Shown here: one piece after another, positions 1 to 11,551 of the stretch
How the letters are laid out: every line of letters starts with the position of its first letter
How positions within the stretch are numbered: position 1 is the stretch's first letter
Source of the DNA: Phocoena phocoena
Lineage: Eukaryota > Chordata > Mammalia > Artiodactyla > Phocoenidae
Assembly: GCF_963924675.1 (NCBI RefSeq)
Contig: NC_089226.1
Location: 50,547,124 to 50,611,123, forward strand
Length of the DNA stretch: 64,000 nucleotides
Direction of reading: 5' to 3'
Program-made: the position numbers and the translations under genes
Notes under the pieces: generated by a model
What the model was told of the DNA's origin: nothing
Database searches by the model: none
The model's input: the letters and a program-made list of their open reading frames with translations, nothing else

Positions 1-430
1 TTCTAAAGACATTATTTTTGTTGACATTTGTGTATAAAATTTCAAACATACATAAGTAAAGAAAATAGATTGTGAACCTCCATGTATTCATCAACTATTT
101 TCAACAGTCACTGATACATGACCAAGAGAGTTCCATTTATTCTCTCAGTCCCCTTTTGCCCTCCACCACTGGATTATTTTGAAGTACTACCCAACATTGT
201 ATTATTTCATCTACAGAAACTTCAACGTGAACCTCTTTAAAATAAGGACTTTTAAAACATAACCACAATAGTATTATCACACATAAAAATTAACAGTTAA
301 AAAAAATCATTGTATATAGTCAGTGTTCATATTTCTTAGGTACCCCTTTTGTTTTCTTTTTTTCTTTTGCAAGTTGATTTGTTTGAACCAGGATTCAAAC
401 AAGTTCCTCATTTCTAAGATATCTGTTCTG
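1..430 (-). mobile_element. Ancient L1 (L1M-type) 3' UTR fragment
   Basis: Reads as the reverse complement of an old mammalian L1 3' UTR: 'GAACCTCCATGTATTCATCAAC', 'TGGATTATTTTGAAG', 'AAAACATAACCACAATAG...ATTATCACAC' and 'TTGTTTGAACCAGGATTCAAAC' occur in the expected order. No coding part is included and the left end is cut by the window edge. Assignment is from recognised L1M 3' UTR wording, so the subfamily is open. Confidence 0.7.
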
Positions 431-599
431 ATCGATGCTTACCCTCTCTCTCTACTTCATTCCCTCCCCCTCCCCCCCTGCTTACTTCCCTTCACCATTT
501 ACTGTGGGGAGGGTGCTAGATATGTGAGAGGTTTCAGGTACCCAAAGATGAATAGAATATAGATCTATGATGTGAAGTGCTGGTGTTTGGGTGACTATA

Positions 600-792
600 A
601 GGGTGTCTCTTCCTACTAGTCTATCCACTTGTCCCAAATACAAGATCATGAGCTTGTATTTATTTCATTCCTTTTGCCTGGAAGCTTTTACTTCCACCAA
701 CGTATCCTTTTGAACCTTGGAGGCCCATTTCAAATATGACTTGCTTTAGGAAGACTTTCTTGATTATTTAAATAAAATTCATCTGTTTCCTT
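600..792 (+). mobile_element. L2 LINE 3' region, left half
   Basis: Resembles the L2 3' region, with 'CCTTTTGCCTGGAAGC' followed by the 'CTTTAGGAAGACTTTCTTGA' block. It is split from its right half at 2340 by the L1 at 808-2324. Strongly diverged, as expected for L2. Confidence 0.55.
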
Positions 793-807
793 TCCATAGC
801 TACTTCT

Positions 808-2324
808 TTTTTTTTATTTTTATTTTTTTTCACATCTTTATTGGAGTATAATTGCTTTACAATGCTGTGTTAGTTTCTGCTTTACAACAAAATGAATCAG
901 TTATATATATATACATATGTTCCCATATCTCTTCCCTCTTGTGTCTCCCTCCCTCCCACCCTCCCTATCCCACCCCTCCAGGCGATCACAAAGCACCGAG
1001 CTGATCTCCCTGTGCTATGCGGCTGCTTCCCACTAGCTATCTACCTTATGTTTGGTAGTGTGTATATGTCCATGCCTCTCTCTCGCTTTGTCACAGCTTA
1101 CCCGTCCCCCTCCCCCTATCCTCAAGTCCATTCTCTAGTAGGTCTGTGTCTTTATTCCTGTCTTACCCCTAGGTTCTTCATGACATTTTTTTCCCTTAAA
1201 TTCCATATATCTGTGTTAGCATACGGTATTTGTCTCTCTCTGACTTACTTCACTCTGTATGACAGACTAGGTCTATCCACCTCATTATAAATAGCTCAAT
1301 TTCGTTTCTTTTTAAGGCTGAGTAATATTCCATTGTATATATGTGCCACATCTTCTTTATCCATTCATCCGATGATGGGTACTTAGGTTGTTTCCATCTC
1401 CAGGCTATTGTAAATAGAGCTGCAATGAACATTTTGGTACATGACTCTTTTTGAATTATGGTTTTCTCAGGGTATATGCCCAATAGTGGGATTGCTGGGT
1501 CATATGGTAGTTCTATTTGTAGTTTTTTAAGGAACCTCCATACTGTTCTCCACAGTGGCTGTATCAATTACATTCCCACCAACAGTGCAAGAGGGTTCTC
1601 TTTTCTCCACGCCCTCTCCAGCATTTATTGTTTCTAGATTTTTTGTTGATGGCCATTCTGACTGGTGTGAGATGATATCTCATTGTAGTTTTGATTTGCA
1701 TTTCTCTAATGATTAGTGGTGTTGAGCATTCTTTCATGTGTTTGTTGGCAGTCTGTATATCTTCTTTGGAGAAATGTCTATTTAGGTCTTCTGCCCATTT
1801 TTGGATTGGGTTGTTTGTCTTGTTGATACTGAGCTGCATGAGCTGCCTGTAAATTTTGCAGATTAATCCTTTGTCAGTTGCTTCATTTGCAAATATTTTC
1901 TCCCATTCTGAGGGTTGTCTTTTCGTCTTGTTTATGGTTTCCTTTGCTGTGCAAAAGCTTTTAAGTTTCATTAGGTCCCATTTGTTTATTTTTGTTTTTA
2001 TTTCCATTTCTCTAGGAGGTGGGTCAAAAAGGATCTTGCTGTGATTTATGTCATAGAGTGTCCTGCCTATGTTTTCCTCTAAGAGTTTGATAGTTTCTGG
2101 CCTTACATTTAGGTCTTTAATCCATTTTGAGCTTATTTTTGTGTATGGTATTAAGGAGTGATCTAATTTCATACTTTTACACGTACCTGTCCAGTTTTCC
2201 CAGCACCACTTATTGAAGAGGCTGTCCTCTCTCCATTGTACATTCATGCCTCCTTTATCAAAGATAAGGTGACCATATGTGCGTGGGTTTATCTCTGGGC
2301 TTTCTATCCTGTTCCATTGATCTA
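808..2324 (-). mobile_element. 5'-truncated L1 retrotransposon with 15-bp TSD
   Basis: Starts with a T-rich tract (reverse of the poly-A tail), then the L1 3' UTR ('GAGTATAATTGCTTTACAATG', 'AAAATGAATCAGTTATATATATA'), then ORF2 read backwards to about 2320. It is flanked by identical 15-bp copies of TCCATAGCTACTTCT at 793-807 and 2325-2339. Only the last third of ORF2 is present, a normal 5' truncation. The element interrupts an older L2. It is one of the better-preserved L1 copies here: the ORF2 remnant shows one evident frameshift. Confidence 0.95.
1250..2247 (-). pseudogene. L1 ORF2 C-terminal remnant
   Basis: The minus strand encodes the C-terminal third of L1 ORF2p (endonuclease/reverse transcriptase protein of LINE-1). 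The upstream part spans 2247-1564 and contains [14 protein letters not shown] and the [18 protein letters not shown] segment. The rest runs in another frame from 1567 to 1250 and contains [18 protein letters not shown] and KKMWHIYTMEYYSALKRNE. The two parts are separated by a frameshift near 1565, within the motif that usually reads [12 protein letters not shown]. Endonuclease and RT catalytic parts are absent, so it cannot be active. Confidence 0.9.
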
Positions 2325-2339
2325 TCCATAGCTACTTCT

Positions 2340-2612
2340 ATATGTCATAATATAGCACCTGTATAAGTTTGTCTTATTTAGCTGTTATTTGTGTCTTTAT
2401 CTCCATCATTAGATTGAAAAATTTTTGAGTGAAAACTGTGAATCTTTCTCATATTGTTTAAATCTATGTTTGGGTTTACTATGTGTTAATCATATCAACA
2501 GAAATACTTTCAGCCTGTCTTTGTACGAAAAAATATGCAGGCTCAAGGAAGAAGTGCGGGGCCTAGCATTGTACCTTGCACATAATGGGGGATTCAGATG
2601 TTTGTGGAATTG
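2340..2612 (+). mobile_element. L2 LINE 3' end, right half
   Basis: Continuation of the L2 at 600-792: 'TTGTGTCTTTATCTCCATCATTAGATTG' then 'GCCTAGCATTGTACCTTGCACATAATGGG', matching the L2 tail pattern (profile of '...agtgcctggcacatagtagg'). Between 2457 and 2565 there is sequence I cannot match to L2. Confidence 0.5.
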
Positions 2613-2685
2613 AAATAAATCAGATGGCACATTTAAAAAGTTGTATACCAACTTTTAACCTAAATGAGAAGGAAATCCAAAAAAG

Positions 2686-2776
2686 AGGAGTATATGTATA
2701 CATATAACTGATTCACTTTGCCGTACAGCAAAAACTAACACAATATTGTAGAGCAACTATACTCAAATAAAAATTA
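2686..2776 (+). mobile_element. Short L1 3' tail insertion
   Basis: About 90 bp of the last part of an L1: 'TATAACTGATTCACTTTGCCGTACAGC', then 'CAACTATACTCAAATAAAAATTAATTT'. It is flanked by identical ATTTAAAAAGTTGTATAC at 2631-2648 and 2777-2794, the target-site duplication. The ~35 bp between the left TSD and the recognisable L1 tail are not clearly L1. Confidence 0.8.
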
Positions 2777-2859
2777 ATTTAAAAAGTTGTATACAGTTTT
2801 TAAACTAAAACTATGGTACAGTAGTCTGTTTCAGAGTGTAATATTTTATTTTAGGGTTT

Positions 2860-2935
2860 GGTCAGGATATACATGAACCATTACCTAGGATGGTGCCTAG
2901 CATATTCTAGGTGTTAAATAAATGTTTCAAAACTC
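2860..2935 (+). mobile_element. L2 3' tail
   Basis: 'GATGGTGCCTAGCATATTCTAGGTGTTAAATAAATGTTT' follows the L2 terminal pattern (cctggcacatagtaggtgctcaataaat). Short and diverged. Confidence 0.5.
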
Positions 2936-3631
2936 AAACTGTAAAAAAATAAAAATGTTGAAAACGTCAGAGAAGTTTAAGAAATGCAGGGCTAATACTA
3001 CCCCAAGCAATCTACAGATTTAATGTGAACCCTATCAAATTACCCATGACATTTTTCATAGAACTAGGGCAAATTATCCTAAAAGTTATATGGAACCATA
3101 AAAGACCCAGAATTGCCAAAGTAATCCTGAGGTAAAAGAACAAATCTGGAGGCATAACCCTCCCAGAATTCAGACAAAACTGCAAATCTACCATAATCAA
3201 AACAGCGTGGTATTAGCACAAAAACAGACATATGGATCAATTGAACAGAATAGAGAGCCCAGAAATAAACCCACACATCTACCATCAATTAATCTTCAAC
3301 AAAGGAGGCAAGAATATACAATGGAGAAAAGACAGTCTCTTCAGTAAGTGGTGTGGGAAAGTTGGACAGCTGCATGTAAATCAATGAAGTTACAACACTC
3401 CCTCACACACAAAAACTCAAAATGGCATAAAAACTTCAATATAAGATATAACACTATAAAACTCCTAGAAAAGAACATAGACAATACATTCTCTGACATA
3501 TATTGTACCAATGTTTTCTGAGGTTAGCCTCCCAAGGCAATAGAAATAAAAGCAAAAATAAACAAATGGAACCTAATCAAGCTTTTGCACAGCAAAGGAA
3601 ACCATAAGCAAAACAAAAAGACCACCTACGG

Positions 3632-3841
3632 GGCTTGCCTGGTGGCGCAGTGGTTGGGAGTCCACCTGCTGTTGCAGGGGACGCGGGTTCGTGTCCCGGT
3701 CCGGGAAGATCCCACATGCCGTGGAGCGGCTGGGCCCGTGAGCCATGGCCGCTGAGCCTGCACGTCCGGAGACTGTGCCCCGCAACGGGAGAGGCCACAA
3801 CAGTGAGAGGCCCGCGTACCGGAAAAAAAAAAAAAAAAAAA
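3632..3841 (+). mobile_element. CHR-type tRNA-derived SINE
   Basis: Full-length cetartiodactyl CHR-type SINE: head 'GGCTTGCCTGGTGGCGCAG' with the A/B-box-like tRNA part ('GGTTCGTGTCCC'), then 'GCCCGCGTACCGG' and a poly-A tail. The flanks repeat CACCTACGG (AGaCCACCTACGG at 3619-3631 and AGaGCACCTACGG at 3842-3854, one mismatch), the TSD. It sits inside L1 ORF2 DNA. CpGs are still common, indicating a relatively young copy. Confidence 0.95.
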
Positions 3842-4316
3842 AGAGCACCTACGGACTGGGAGAAAATATTTGCAAATGATGAGACTGAAAGGGATTAATC
3901 TCCAAAATATACAAACAGCTCATACAAGTCAATAACAAAAAACACAAACAACCCAATCAAAAAATGGACAGAAGACCTAAATACACTTTTCTCCAAAGAA
4001 GACATACAGATGCCCAATAGGCACATGAACAGATGCTCAACTTCACTAATTATTAGAGAAATGCAAATCAAAACTATGATGAGGTACCACCTCACACCGG
4101 TCAGAATGGCCATCATCAAAAAGTCTACAAATAATAACTGCGGGAGAGGGTATGGAGAAAAGGGAGCCCTCCTATATTGTTGGTGGGAATGTAAATTGGT
4201 GCAGCCAGTATGGAAAACAGTATGGAGTTTCCTTAAAAAAATTAAAAATAGAGTTACCATATGATCCAGCAATCCCACGCCTGGGCATATATCCAGAGAA
4301 AACTCTAATTTGAAAA

Positions 4317-4619
4317 AAAATGCATTTCTCTAATAATGAGTGATGTGGAGCATCTTTTCATGTGCTGCTTGGCCACCTGTATGTCTTCTTTGGAGAAATG
4401 TCTATTTAGATCTTTCTCCCATTGTTTGATTGGGCTGTTTGTGTTTTTTGATATTGAGCTGCATGAGCTGTTTGTATATTTTGGAGATTAATCCCTTGTT
4501 GGTCTCTTCAAGAGTAGATATATGTATATGTATAACTGATTCACTTTGCTGTACAGCAGAAATGGACACAACATTGTAAATCAACTATACTTACTCCAAT
4601 AAAAATTAATTTTAAAAAA
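4317..4619 (+). mobile_element. Twin-primed (internally inverted) L1 insertion
   Basis: 4319-4512 is L1 ORF2 in reverse ('GCATTTCTCTAATAATGAGTG' ... 'GGAGATTAATCCCTTGTTGG'). 4514-4619 is an L1 3' end in forward orientation ('TATAACTGATTCACTTTGCTGTACAGC' ... 'CCAATAAAAATTAATTTT'). Inverted 5' part plus sense 3' part with a poly-A is the signature of twin priming. The host L1 is interrupted between 'CTCTAATTTGAAAA' and 'GATACATGCACCCC', with GAAAA at both edges as a possible short TSD. Confidence 0.85.
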
Positions 4620-4725
4620 GAAAAGATACATGCACCCCAGTGTTCATAGAAGCACTATTTACAATAGCCAAGACATGGAAGCAACCTAAATGTCCATCAA
4701 CAGATGAAAGGATAAAGAAGATTTG

Positions 4726-4768
4726 GTGTGTGTGTATGTATATATTTGTGTATATGTATGTATGTGTC

Positions 4769-4810
<42 letters not shown>

Positions 4811-4832
4811 TATGCATACATACACATACACA
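4726..4832 (+). repeat. Compound (TG)n/(TA)n/(CA)n microsatellite
   Basis: About 107 bp of alternating TG, TATG, a TA run and then CA/CATA repeats, partly self-complementary. It lies in the host L1 between 'AAAGAAGATTTGG' and 'GTGGAATATTACTC', a spot where L1 carries a short TA-rich seed. Confidence 0.95.
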
Positions 4833-5249
4833 GTGGAATATTACTCAGCCAATAATGCCAGACTTAGGAAATGCTTGGAAAAGAAAAGACAAAAAGAATA
4901 AGTCCAAGACCAAATCAAATGCATTTTAGGGTGAGGTGAGAGAAGTGGGTGCTGTGCATTTATTTCAGGGGAGGACGGTTTAGAAGGGGATGTGGTAGAC
5001 GAACCATCAAGTTATCCATATTTGTATTTTGTGCTTTGACAGTGTCTTGACATCGTGCTCCTCTGAGTTTCCTGGAAGAGATGATGCCTGGGTTAATTAC
5101 TGAATGAGGAGCAGGAAATAATGAGATGGGGGGTGAATAGGAGAGACAAAGGAAACAATATGAAGAGTATCATGAAACAGTGTGAGAGGGGGAAAAGAAT
5201 ACTTATTAGAGATATTTAGAGAGTGACAAAGAGAAAACGTGATTAATGT

Positions 5250-5570
5250 TTGCCTTTGTATGGTGCATTCAAGCTAGTGTGTCTAGGTCAATGGTAGATC
5301 TCTTAATGGAGATGGAGAATATAGTGGGAGCACATTTCTAGGAAAAAATGGAGATTTTCCTGTTTAGCCTATCAAGTTTGAGGCATTTCTGGGATATCCA
5401 GGAGTGACGATGAGCAGGTAATAGGGCAATTGCATCAGGAACTTGGGAAGAGGTCTGAGCTGGTGATAGGGACCAGACAGTAGGGGATCATATCTGTGGT
5501 GGTTGAAACCATCCAAAGCTAATGGGTTTGCCCAGGGAACATGAGTAGAGTGTGAGCAGTAATTCAGTTT
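5250..5570 (-). mobile_element. L2 LINE fragment, antisense
   Basis: Matches the antisense L2 profile: 'TCAAGTTTGAGGCATTTCTGGGATATCCAGG', then 'GGGAAGAGGTCTGAGCTGGTGATAGGGA' (compare the L2 wording 'gagaggtctgggctggagata'). Very diverged; boundaries approximate. Confidence 0.55.
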
Positions 5571-5574
5571 TTCT

Positions 5575-8500
5575 CATTGAAGTAGATTTATTGAGCCTGA
5601 CACATGACAGTCTGGCTCTGTTCTGCCATGTAGCTCATATAGTGTGCCAACCATAGTATAAGTTTCTCATTACATATAGAGGAAGATATATAAAGAAAAT
5701 AAGAAAAAGTCATTGTAACTGCTGGGAATTTAGAGGAGAGTGACTAGGACAGTGGGAAAACACTAAATTAAGCCAAGGAAAAGGGACTTTATCTTTTTGT
5801 GCTTCTCCTGATTCAATTAAAGGAAGCTTTTTCTGAACATTTATGCTCTCTGAAACTGGGCTGAGCTCCCTTTGGGAGGGAATGGGCTCCTTCTTCCTGA
5901 TTGTTTAAGAAAAGCTACAGGGATGCTGCAAAGGAAATTGGAATTTCAGGAAAAGGGTTCGGCACCACAGGATAGCCTAAGTCTAATAACATTTTGTGAT
6001 TCTTTGTCGGGGGATACCCTCTGCTTAATAAATTTTGTACTCTGAAAAAAATATATTTATAATAATTTCACTTCGGGATTGAATTTTAAAAATTCACTTG
6101 AATTTGGTTCATTTTAAGACTCCTACTTCTGGATATATTTGCTTTTTTCTGACTAAATATTGGTTATCTTTTCTTTCTACTTTCTTTGGCCCTTGACCAT
6201 AACAGTTCTCTCAAAAATACTAAAATATGTGTTACTGAGAATTGACAATCTTCTTTGCTAACAGTTGAAAAGATGTAGTGGTGAAAATGACACATTTAAG
6301 GTAGCCTATAGGTTAGCAGAGTACAATTCTAACAGTTCTGTGAAATCCCCATCTCAGAATAAGATAATTTGATGGTATATTGAATTGAATCGGGCCTGCA
6401 GTGATTCCAGAAGCCTGAAGTGGGGGCAGAGTGCATGTGTTTTTTTATTTCATCAGCTTTCCTCCTGTTTTCCACCATCCTCCCCACTTCCCCTCATTGG
6501 GCTCATTTGACCCTCCAGAGTTGGGAAGGGATTAGGATGAAGACAGAGGTAAGAGGCAGAAGGTTTTACCTGATTTGTATAATTATAGCTCTGTATTGTT
6601 GACAGTAGCAATCTGGGTCTGGGAGATAGAAACTATACAGTAGGTTAAACAGAGGAAATTCAACAGAAAGAATTTTTGAATATGATGAAAGAGTAACTAT
6701 AAGATAAAAGGAAATTATATGCTACCCTAAGGCTGAGGGAGAGTACCCAAGAATGGAAAAACTTGGAATGCTTCAGACCTTCCTGCACGAGAAGGAATGG
6801 TTCAGCCCATCAGAAGGATGGCAAAAAATCTTCCTGTTTGTCCAGTTTAGACCTGGAGTGGGAGTTGCTGGCAAGAAATAGGCAACGTTGTGCAGTGCAG
6901 ACAGGATGGCAGGAGATCCGTGGCAGGGGTGTGGGCTTGTAGTGGGAGTCCCGGTGCAGATATAGGCAGGAGGCCTTTAGAGTGTGTGGGCTGAGTGGAG
7001 CTCTGGTTTGCAGGTCTGGAGAGCTGCAGAAAGATTATCTCCTGGTAAGGCTGCAAGGCTGAAGAGGTACTGCATTCAGGGCCCACAGCTGGGGCCAGTG
7101 TGCTACTAGATGACCTCACACCCACACCTCCCACCTCAACCCTTGGTGGAAACTGCAGGACAGCCTCTTCCTCCTGCAATGTCCCTCCAGCACCCTGTAC
7201 CAAGAAAGGTTAACATCATTCTCATTTTGAAGGAGAAATGCTTAAAGGATTTCATTGTTCATCACAGAGCAAATATAGAAGGGTGCATTCGGGGCTGAGA
7301 GGCAATGAATTGATAACTGATGCAGTGATCATGAGATGTAGAAGATGCCAAATGCTGATTTTCTTTTTTGTCATGATATGTTTTGTGTATTCTTTGCAGA
7401 GTCCTGCCTGCTGTCTCTCGTCTCTTCATGCTAGTTGTTCATGACTTGCCCATGGGCCCTCTGCCTTTCAGCATTTTACCACTCTGCTGTGTGCCTTCTC
7501 TCCTCCAGCTTCAGTGGGGATGCTCAAGCCTGACTCTCATCTAATACCTTTGCCCCACTTTCAGAGGAAATATAGATCCTTGGCCCTACTTTCAGGGGAA
7601 TCCCTGACTCTACATTTCAGGGAAAATCGTCTTTTAGCTACCACCTCTCAACGATCAGACTTTCCAGGCTGGAGTCAGGTCCTTCAAACTTCAGAACTGT
7701 CAAGCCCTCTGTACTGAAGCCCTCTCTCCATTTTAGAGAAGCATCCTCCTTTCCATCCTTGTAGGGTCCCCCCAACCACCCTCCCCTGCCACCCCCACTT
7801 CACGCAGCACCCTGACAATGTTCTCTAAACAGTTATTTACTGGCTGTCATTCTCATCAGTCTTCCCATGATGCAGCTTGGATGTACATGACAGATGAAAA
7901 CTGATTTCCTAACCTCACAGCACGGCCTGCATGTGGGATCTACCATCTCCCTAAAGGTGTGTGCAGGCACTTGGCCTTGAAATTTTCTCTACCTTTGAGG
8001 TCTTAAGCAATAATGGGATGAAGGAAAAGTCACATTTGAATAACTTGGTGAAAGGGTATCATTTCCACATGCTCCCATTGTCACAGTTCCCACCTTCATG
8101 TTGCTGTAGTTGAAAGCCCCAATTTTTATTTTCTTCTCACAAATCTCCAGATGGGGCCCATTGCTTTACAAATTCTAATACCCACACATATCCCTCATGT
8201 TTTTAGGAGTGATTATGTTTTGTCTGTTTTTTAACTTATGATACCACAAGCTCAGTTTTTTCTTTTCCCTTACACTTTCCTTTGAAGGAATCAGTCATCA
8301 CCCATTTGATCCTCACAGTGGGCGATAACCCCAGATACATCAGAGAACACGATCAATGGCAGTGCAGGGTACCTTCTGCCAACCAGCCCAGGAACATTTC
8401 CCACAGTTACCACTGGGGAAAATGCCCAAAGGACAGATGAACTTCAGAGTCTCCAGGATAATTCCCTTCACCTTCCCTCATGTATCTTGTATGGGGCAGA

Positions 8501-9470
8501 TACACGGGGCAAATGCTGTCAGACTGATTTTATAATATCTCAGTGTGTTCTATCACCTGACTTTAGAGTGTGGGGTGCTTGGCACACTTGAATGTTTTTC
8601 TACTTTCCAAGTGTCTGGAACAATTTTCAGTTGTTTTCACAGTAGTAAAATAATGACTACTGATTTGGAACTTTTCAATTACAAAATTTTTCTGTTATAT
8701 TCACAAAGCACTGAAGATCGTGTTGCTTGGTGGGCCACAGTATATTTGAATTCCAAAGAAGGACTCTCTGGTCATCACAGAGATGGTTATTTACATTTTA
8801 CATTGGGCACAAAGCCGGTCAGTTGACGGCGCTGGAGCTGTCACACCATCTGTGGCTTGACTCAAAGACCTATTTGGAGGCTTGTGTTGCAGATCCTGAA
8901 CTGCCCACACAATAGGGGCCTTGCTGTGTTTGCCAGGTGTGTGCCATGGATTTTATTACAGCTTCTACCTCAGGGATCAAGAAATGTTGACCATGGCATG
9001 CAGGAAAAACAAAAGGTTTTTTTTGAGTTTATCATGAAAACTTCCGTGTTACCCCCCCATTGAATGCACTCTTCACCTAGAACAACAGACTTTATTTTCT
9101 CTGAAAAAGATGTCGTGTTTCTCAGTCACCATTCATAGAGAGGGTAAAACTTTTTTTCTTCTTCTCTCTTGGGAACTATGAGTAGCCAATAAATAGTATG
9201 AACATCCAGAAATGGGATGAAAATACAGGAACACTCTAAGGCCATTGTACTTCACAATTTAGATACTGGCTGATTATAAATGAAAGGTGCACATCCAAAT
9301 TAATCTCTTCGTCATAAAAGCACATGGGTAGGCCTCTGGATTTGGGAGCAGGAGGGCATCGCCTTGGTTAATACATCATTTTACACAATCTGGCCTGCAG
9401 TTTCCTTAATTCCAATTGTGTGTTCTTGTATATTTTTATGCTACATGGCCTTTTAGTGGACAAATTTGGG
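5575..9470. other. Mostly non-repetitive intergenic/intronic DNA
   Basis: No family I recognise with confidence, no open frame with protein-like composition, no RNA gene. The stretch 6640-7230 has an LTR-like feel but I cannot assign it. The 390 bp before this interval (4863-5249) are similarly featureless. Confidence 0.5.
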
Positions 9471-9479
9471 ATTTCCTCC

Positions 9480-9880
9480 CATTCTCTTCTCTGTTACACT
9501 CCTCTTCATCTTTGAATACCCAGCTCTGACAGCCCCTCTTCCACGAAGGCCATCCTTGTGCCCCAGGAAGAGAGTGATGGTCTAACCCCTCCCTCTACTC
9601 TGACAAAATTCTTTTTATTCTTGTTTTAGAATCTGCTTTGTTGACCAATTTCTCTCTCATTCCCTCTCTCTCTCTTTCTTTCTCATCTATCTAGCCTATC
9701 TATCTATCGATATCTATCTATCATCATCATCATCTATTTATCATATCCTTCTTACTTATTAAAATATGAGCTCACGTAAGGTAGGACCTTGATTATTTTC
9801 TTTTTTTTGTTTTTTGGCCTTACAGTATCTGGTACATAGTAGGTACTTAAATAACAGAATAATGAAAGGATTTCTGAGCA
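9480..9880 (+). mobile_element. L2 LINE 3' region with internal microsatellite
   Basis: 'CCACGAAGGCCATCCTTGTGCCCCAGG' then 'AATATGAGCTCACGTAAGGTAGGACCTTG' then 'TATCTGGTACATAGTAGGTACTTAAATAAC' follow the L2 3' order (ctcctccaggaagcc... gtgagctccttgagggcaggga... ggcacatagtaggtgctcaataaa). Interrupted by the simple repeat at 9650-9745. Confidence 0.65.
9650..9745 (+). repeat. (TC)n/(TATC)n/(ATC)n simple repeat
   Basis: CT-rich run followed by TATC tetranucleotides and an ATC block (9721-9733). It grew within the L2 tail. Confidence 0.9.
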
Positions 9881-10429
9881 ATGAATTTTGCTCTGAACAC
9901 TGTGACTATTCTGAAAGGAAGTTATGGGTTGTTTGGTTTCTTTTTTCTTTAGCCTTTGTGGTTTCATTAACCAAAGAGTTGGTTCTGCCTGCTGTCAAGC
10001 TCTTGAAGCAGGGACAGGAGATTTCAAAACAGTGCTGTGTACACAGAGCACAGATGCTCCTCAGTGTTTCTGAGCCCAAGTCCCTTCTTTATAAGGCCAT
10101 AGACTTGATCCAAGTTAGGAGGAAGCCAACAAAACAGGAGGCAAAGCATGTGTCCACTCTGTAGCAGCTTCCTTGATTCATGCAGTCAAGCAAAAACAAA
10201 TTTCTTGGGTATCTATGGTTTACCCGGCACTGGGCAAAAAGTCTACCTAAATGAATCATGTGATGAGACTTCGCCATTGACAGGGAAGTAGAGATGGGGC
10301 GGCATGGGGAGGGCTAAGGCAGTGATGCTTGTTTATAGTGAGTGATTGGAGGTGGGGGTGGATTGATTCGGATATCTCTGTGAGCAGAGGCTGAAGTAAA
10401 AAAAGTATTCATTCTTCTGCCCTTGCTTT

Positions 10430-10795
10430 AATTCAGATCTCTTCCTCTCAGCAAAGACTTATATTTCTGTCTCCATCCTCACTTCTCTTGTACCATCTTG
10501 CACACAGCAGCAAGTATTATATTTCTAATATCACTGCCCTGATGAAAACCTTCAAGGGCTTTCCATCAGCTCCTTAGCATGATTTACAAAGCTCTCTGTT
10601 ATTTTGTCCCTTTTTGCCTCTTCAACGTCATCTCTGCCACTCTCAGCCTTGTATATTAAATTATAATTTTTAAGTCTGTTTCCACATGTTCATAAATACC
10701 TTGTGTACAGAGACCATTTCTCATTTATCTTTTTCTCCTTAACTACAGACATAATGTCTGGCAGATAATAGAAGCTCAATAAGTGAGAGCACATT
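10430..10795 (+). mobile_element. L2 LINE 3' region
   Basis: Contains 'GATGAAAACCTTCAAGGGCTTTCCATCAGCTCCTTAGCATGATTTACAAAG', the degenerate L2 'aaaaccctccaatggctccc... cttagcatggcatacaagg' block. It closes with 'TAATGTCTGGCAGATAATAGAAGCTCAATAAGTG', the L2 tail. Confidence 0.7.
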
Positions 10796-10799
10796 GGTT

Positions 10800-11410
10800 G
10801 ATGGAGGTTAGGGAACATGCCTTACACAAGTCTATTTCTAGCTCTTACCATACTTAGTATCTTGAGAGTGTTAAAGCAATTTCGTGTAAGTTACCTGAAC
10901 TGAAATGGGACCTTCCACAGCAATAAGTATTTGATATTTATTTATTTATTTTCTGAATGTGATACCTGTCCTCCATTTTGATGTATTTCCTCCACACATC
11001 TTTGGTGTATGACAAGTTCACTCTGCTCGTTGAGATACCATCCTTAGGCTTGATCTTCCTTGCCCCCTCTCCAGTAAAGTCAACATTTGTATCCTATTCT
11101 GTTTCCTAGATTCACATTGTTTGTTTGATATCTAACTATCCCAGCCTTGAACCTGTGAGTTCAATTCAGTTGAATCAGATTTGATAGCCATGGATTCATT
11201 AAGCACACAATATTAGATTGAATCATATAAATTTTCTAATATTTGACCACTCAACTTACAAAAATGGTAACTTCACATTGTGAGTAAGGAGAATTTGGTC
11301 TTCAAATTTCTATTTCTGTTCCTGGTAATTTGATAAGGGTAGAATGTCAGTGATATTACTAAGTAACATTGCTTGTGATAAAAATGTTTAGGCACTGCAA
11401 TTAAGATTGA
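10800..11410. other. Unassigned sequence
   Basis: AT-rich DNA with no gene-like frame and no repeat I can name. It may contain a decayed L1 edge next to the SINE at 11421, but I see no diagnostic words. Confidence 0.4.
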
Positions 11411-11420
11411 GGGAACTGGT

Positions 11421-11536
11421 TTTTTTTGGCCACACCGCACAACATGCGGGATCTTAGATCCCCGACCAGGGATCGAAAACGCACCCCCTGCAGTGGAAGC
11501 ATGGAGTCTTAACCTCTCTACCACCAGGGAGGTGCC
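11421..11536 (-). mobile_element. CHR-type SINE (short, older variant)
   Basis: Reverse of a cetartiodactyl tRNA-derived SINE: T-run, 'GGCCACACCGCACAACATGCGGGATCTTAG', 'CCCCGACCAGGGATCG', 'AACCTCTCTACCACCAGGGAGGTGCC'. The flanks share GGAACT (11412-11417 and 11541-11546) as a likely TSD. It differs from the five copies elsewhere with the GCGGTACGCGGGCC or TTGGGTCTTCGTTTCTG body, so it belongs to another subfamily. Confidence 0.9.
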
Positions 11537-11551
11537 TAAAGGAACTATTTT

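Larger units (their letters stand above)
2985..4862 (+). mobile_element. L1 ORF2 segment, plus strand, hosting nested insertions
   Basis: Sense-orientation L1 ORF2 DNA from the late RT region ('TTTTTCATAGAACTAGGGCAAATTATCC', 'CATAATCAAAACAGCGTGGTATTAGCAC') to near the ORF2 end ('GGAATATTACTCAGCC' at about 4838). It lacks both the 5' portion and the 3' UTR. Two insertions break it: a SINE at 3632-3841 and an inverted L1 at 4317-4619. After each, the L1 text resumes where it left off ('ACTGGGAGAAAATATTTGC' at 3855; 'GATACATGCACCCCAGTGTTCATAG' at 4625). A TG/TA microsatellite has grown inside it at 4726-4832. Reading frames are broken throughout. Confidence 0.9.

Noticed and set aside
892..1290. 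132-residue plus-strand frame with Pro/Ser/Leu-rich start
   Set aside because: Antisense shadow of the L1 3' UTR; the real signal is the minus-strand ORF2 remnant.
4612..4929. Tyr/Ile/Val/His-rich small frames
   Set aside because: Translations of the TG/TA microsatellite inside L1.
6640..7230. Possible unnamed LTR or MER element
   Set aside because: Has an LTR-like base composition, but I could not find boundaries, a duplication or diagnostic words.
9650..9745. Possible CRISPR-like regular repeat
   Set aside because: It is a plain tetranucleotide/trinucleotide microsatellite with no spacers, in a vertebrate genome.
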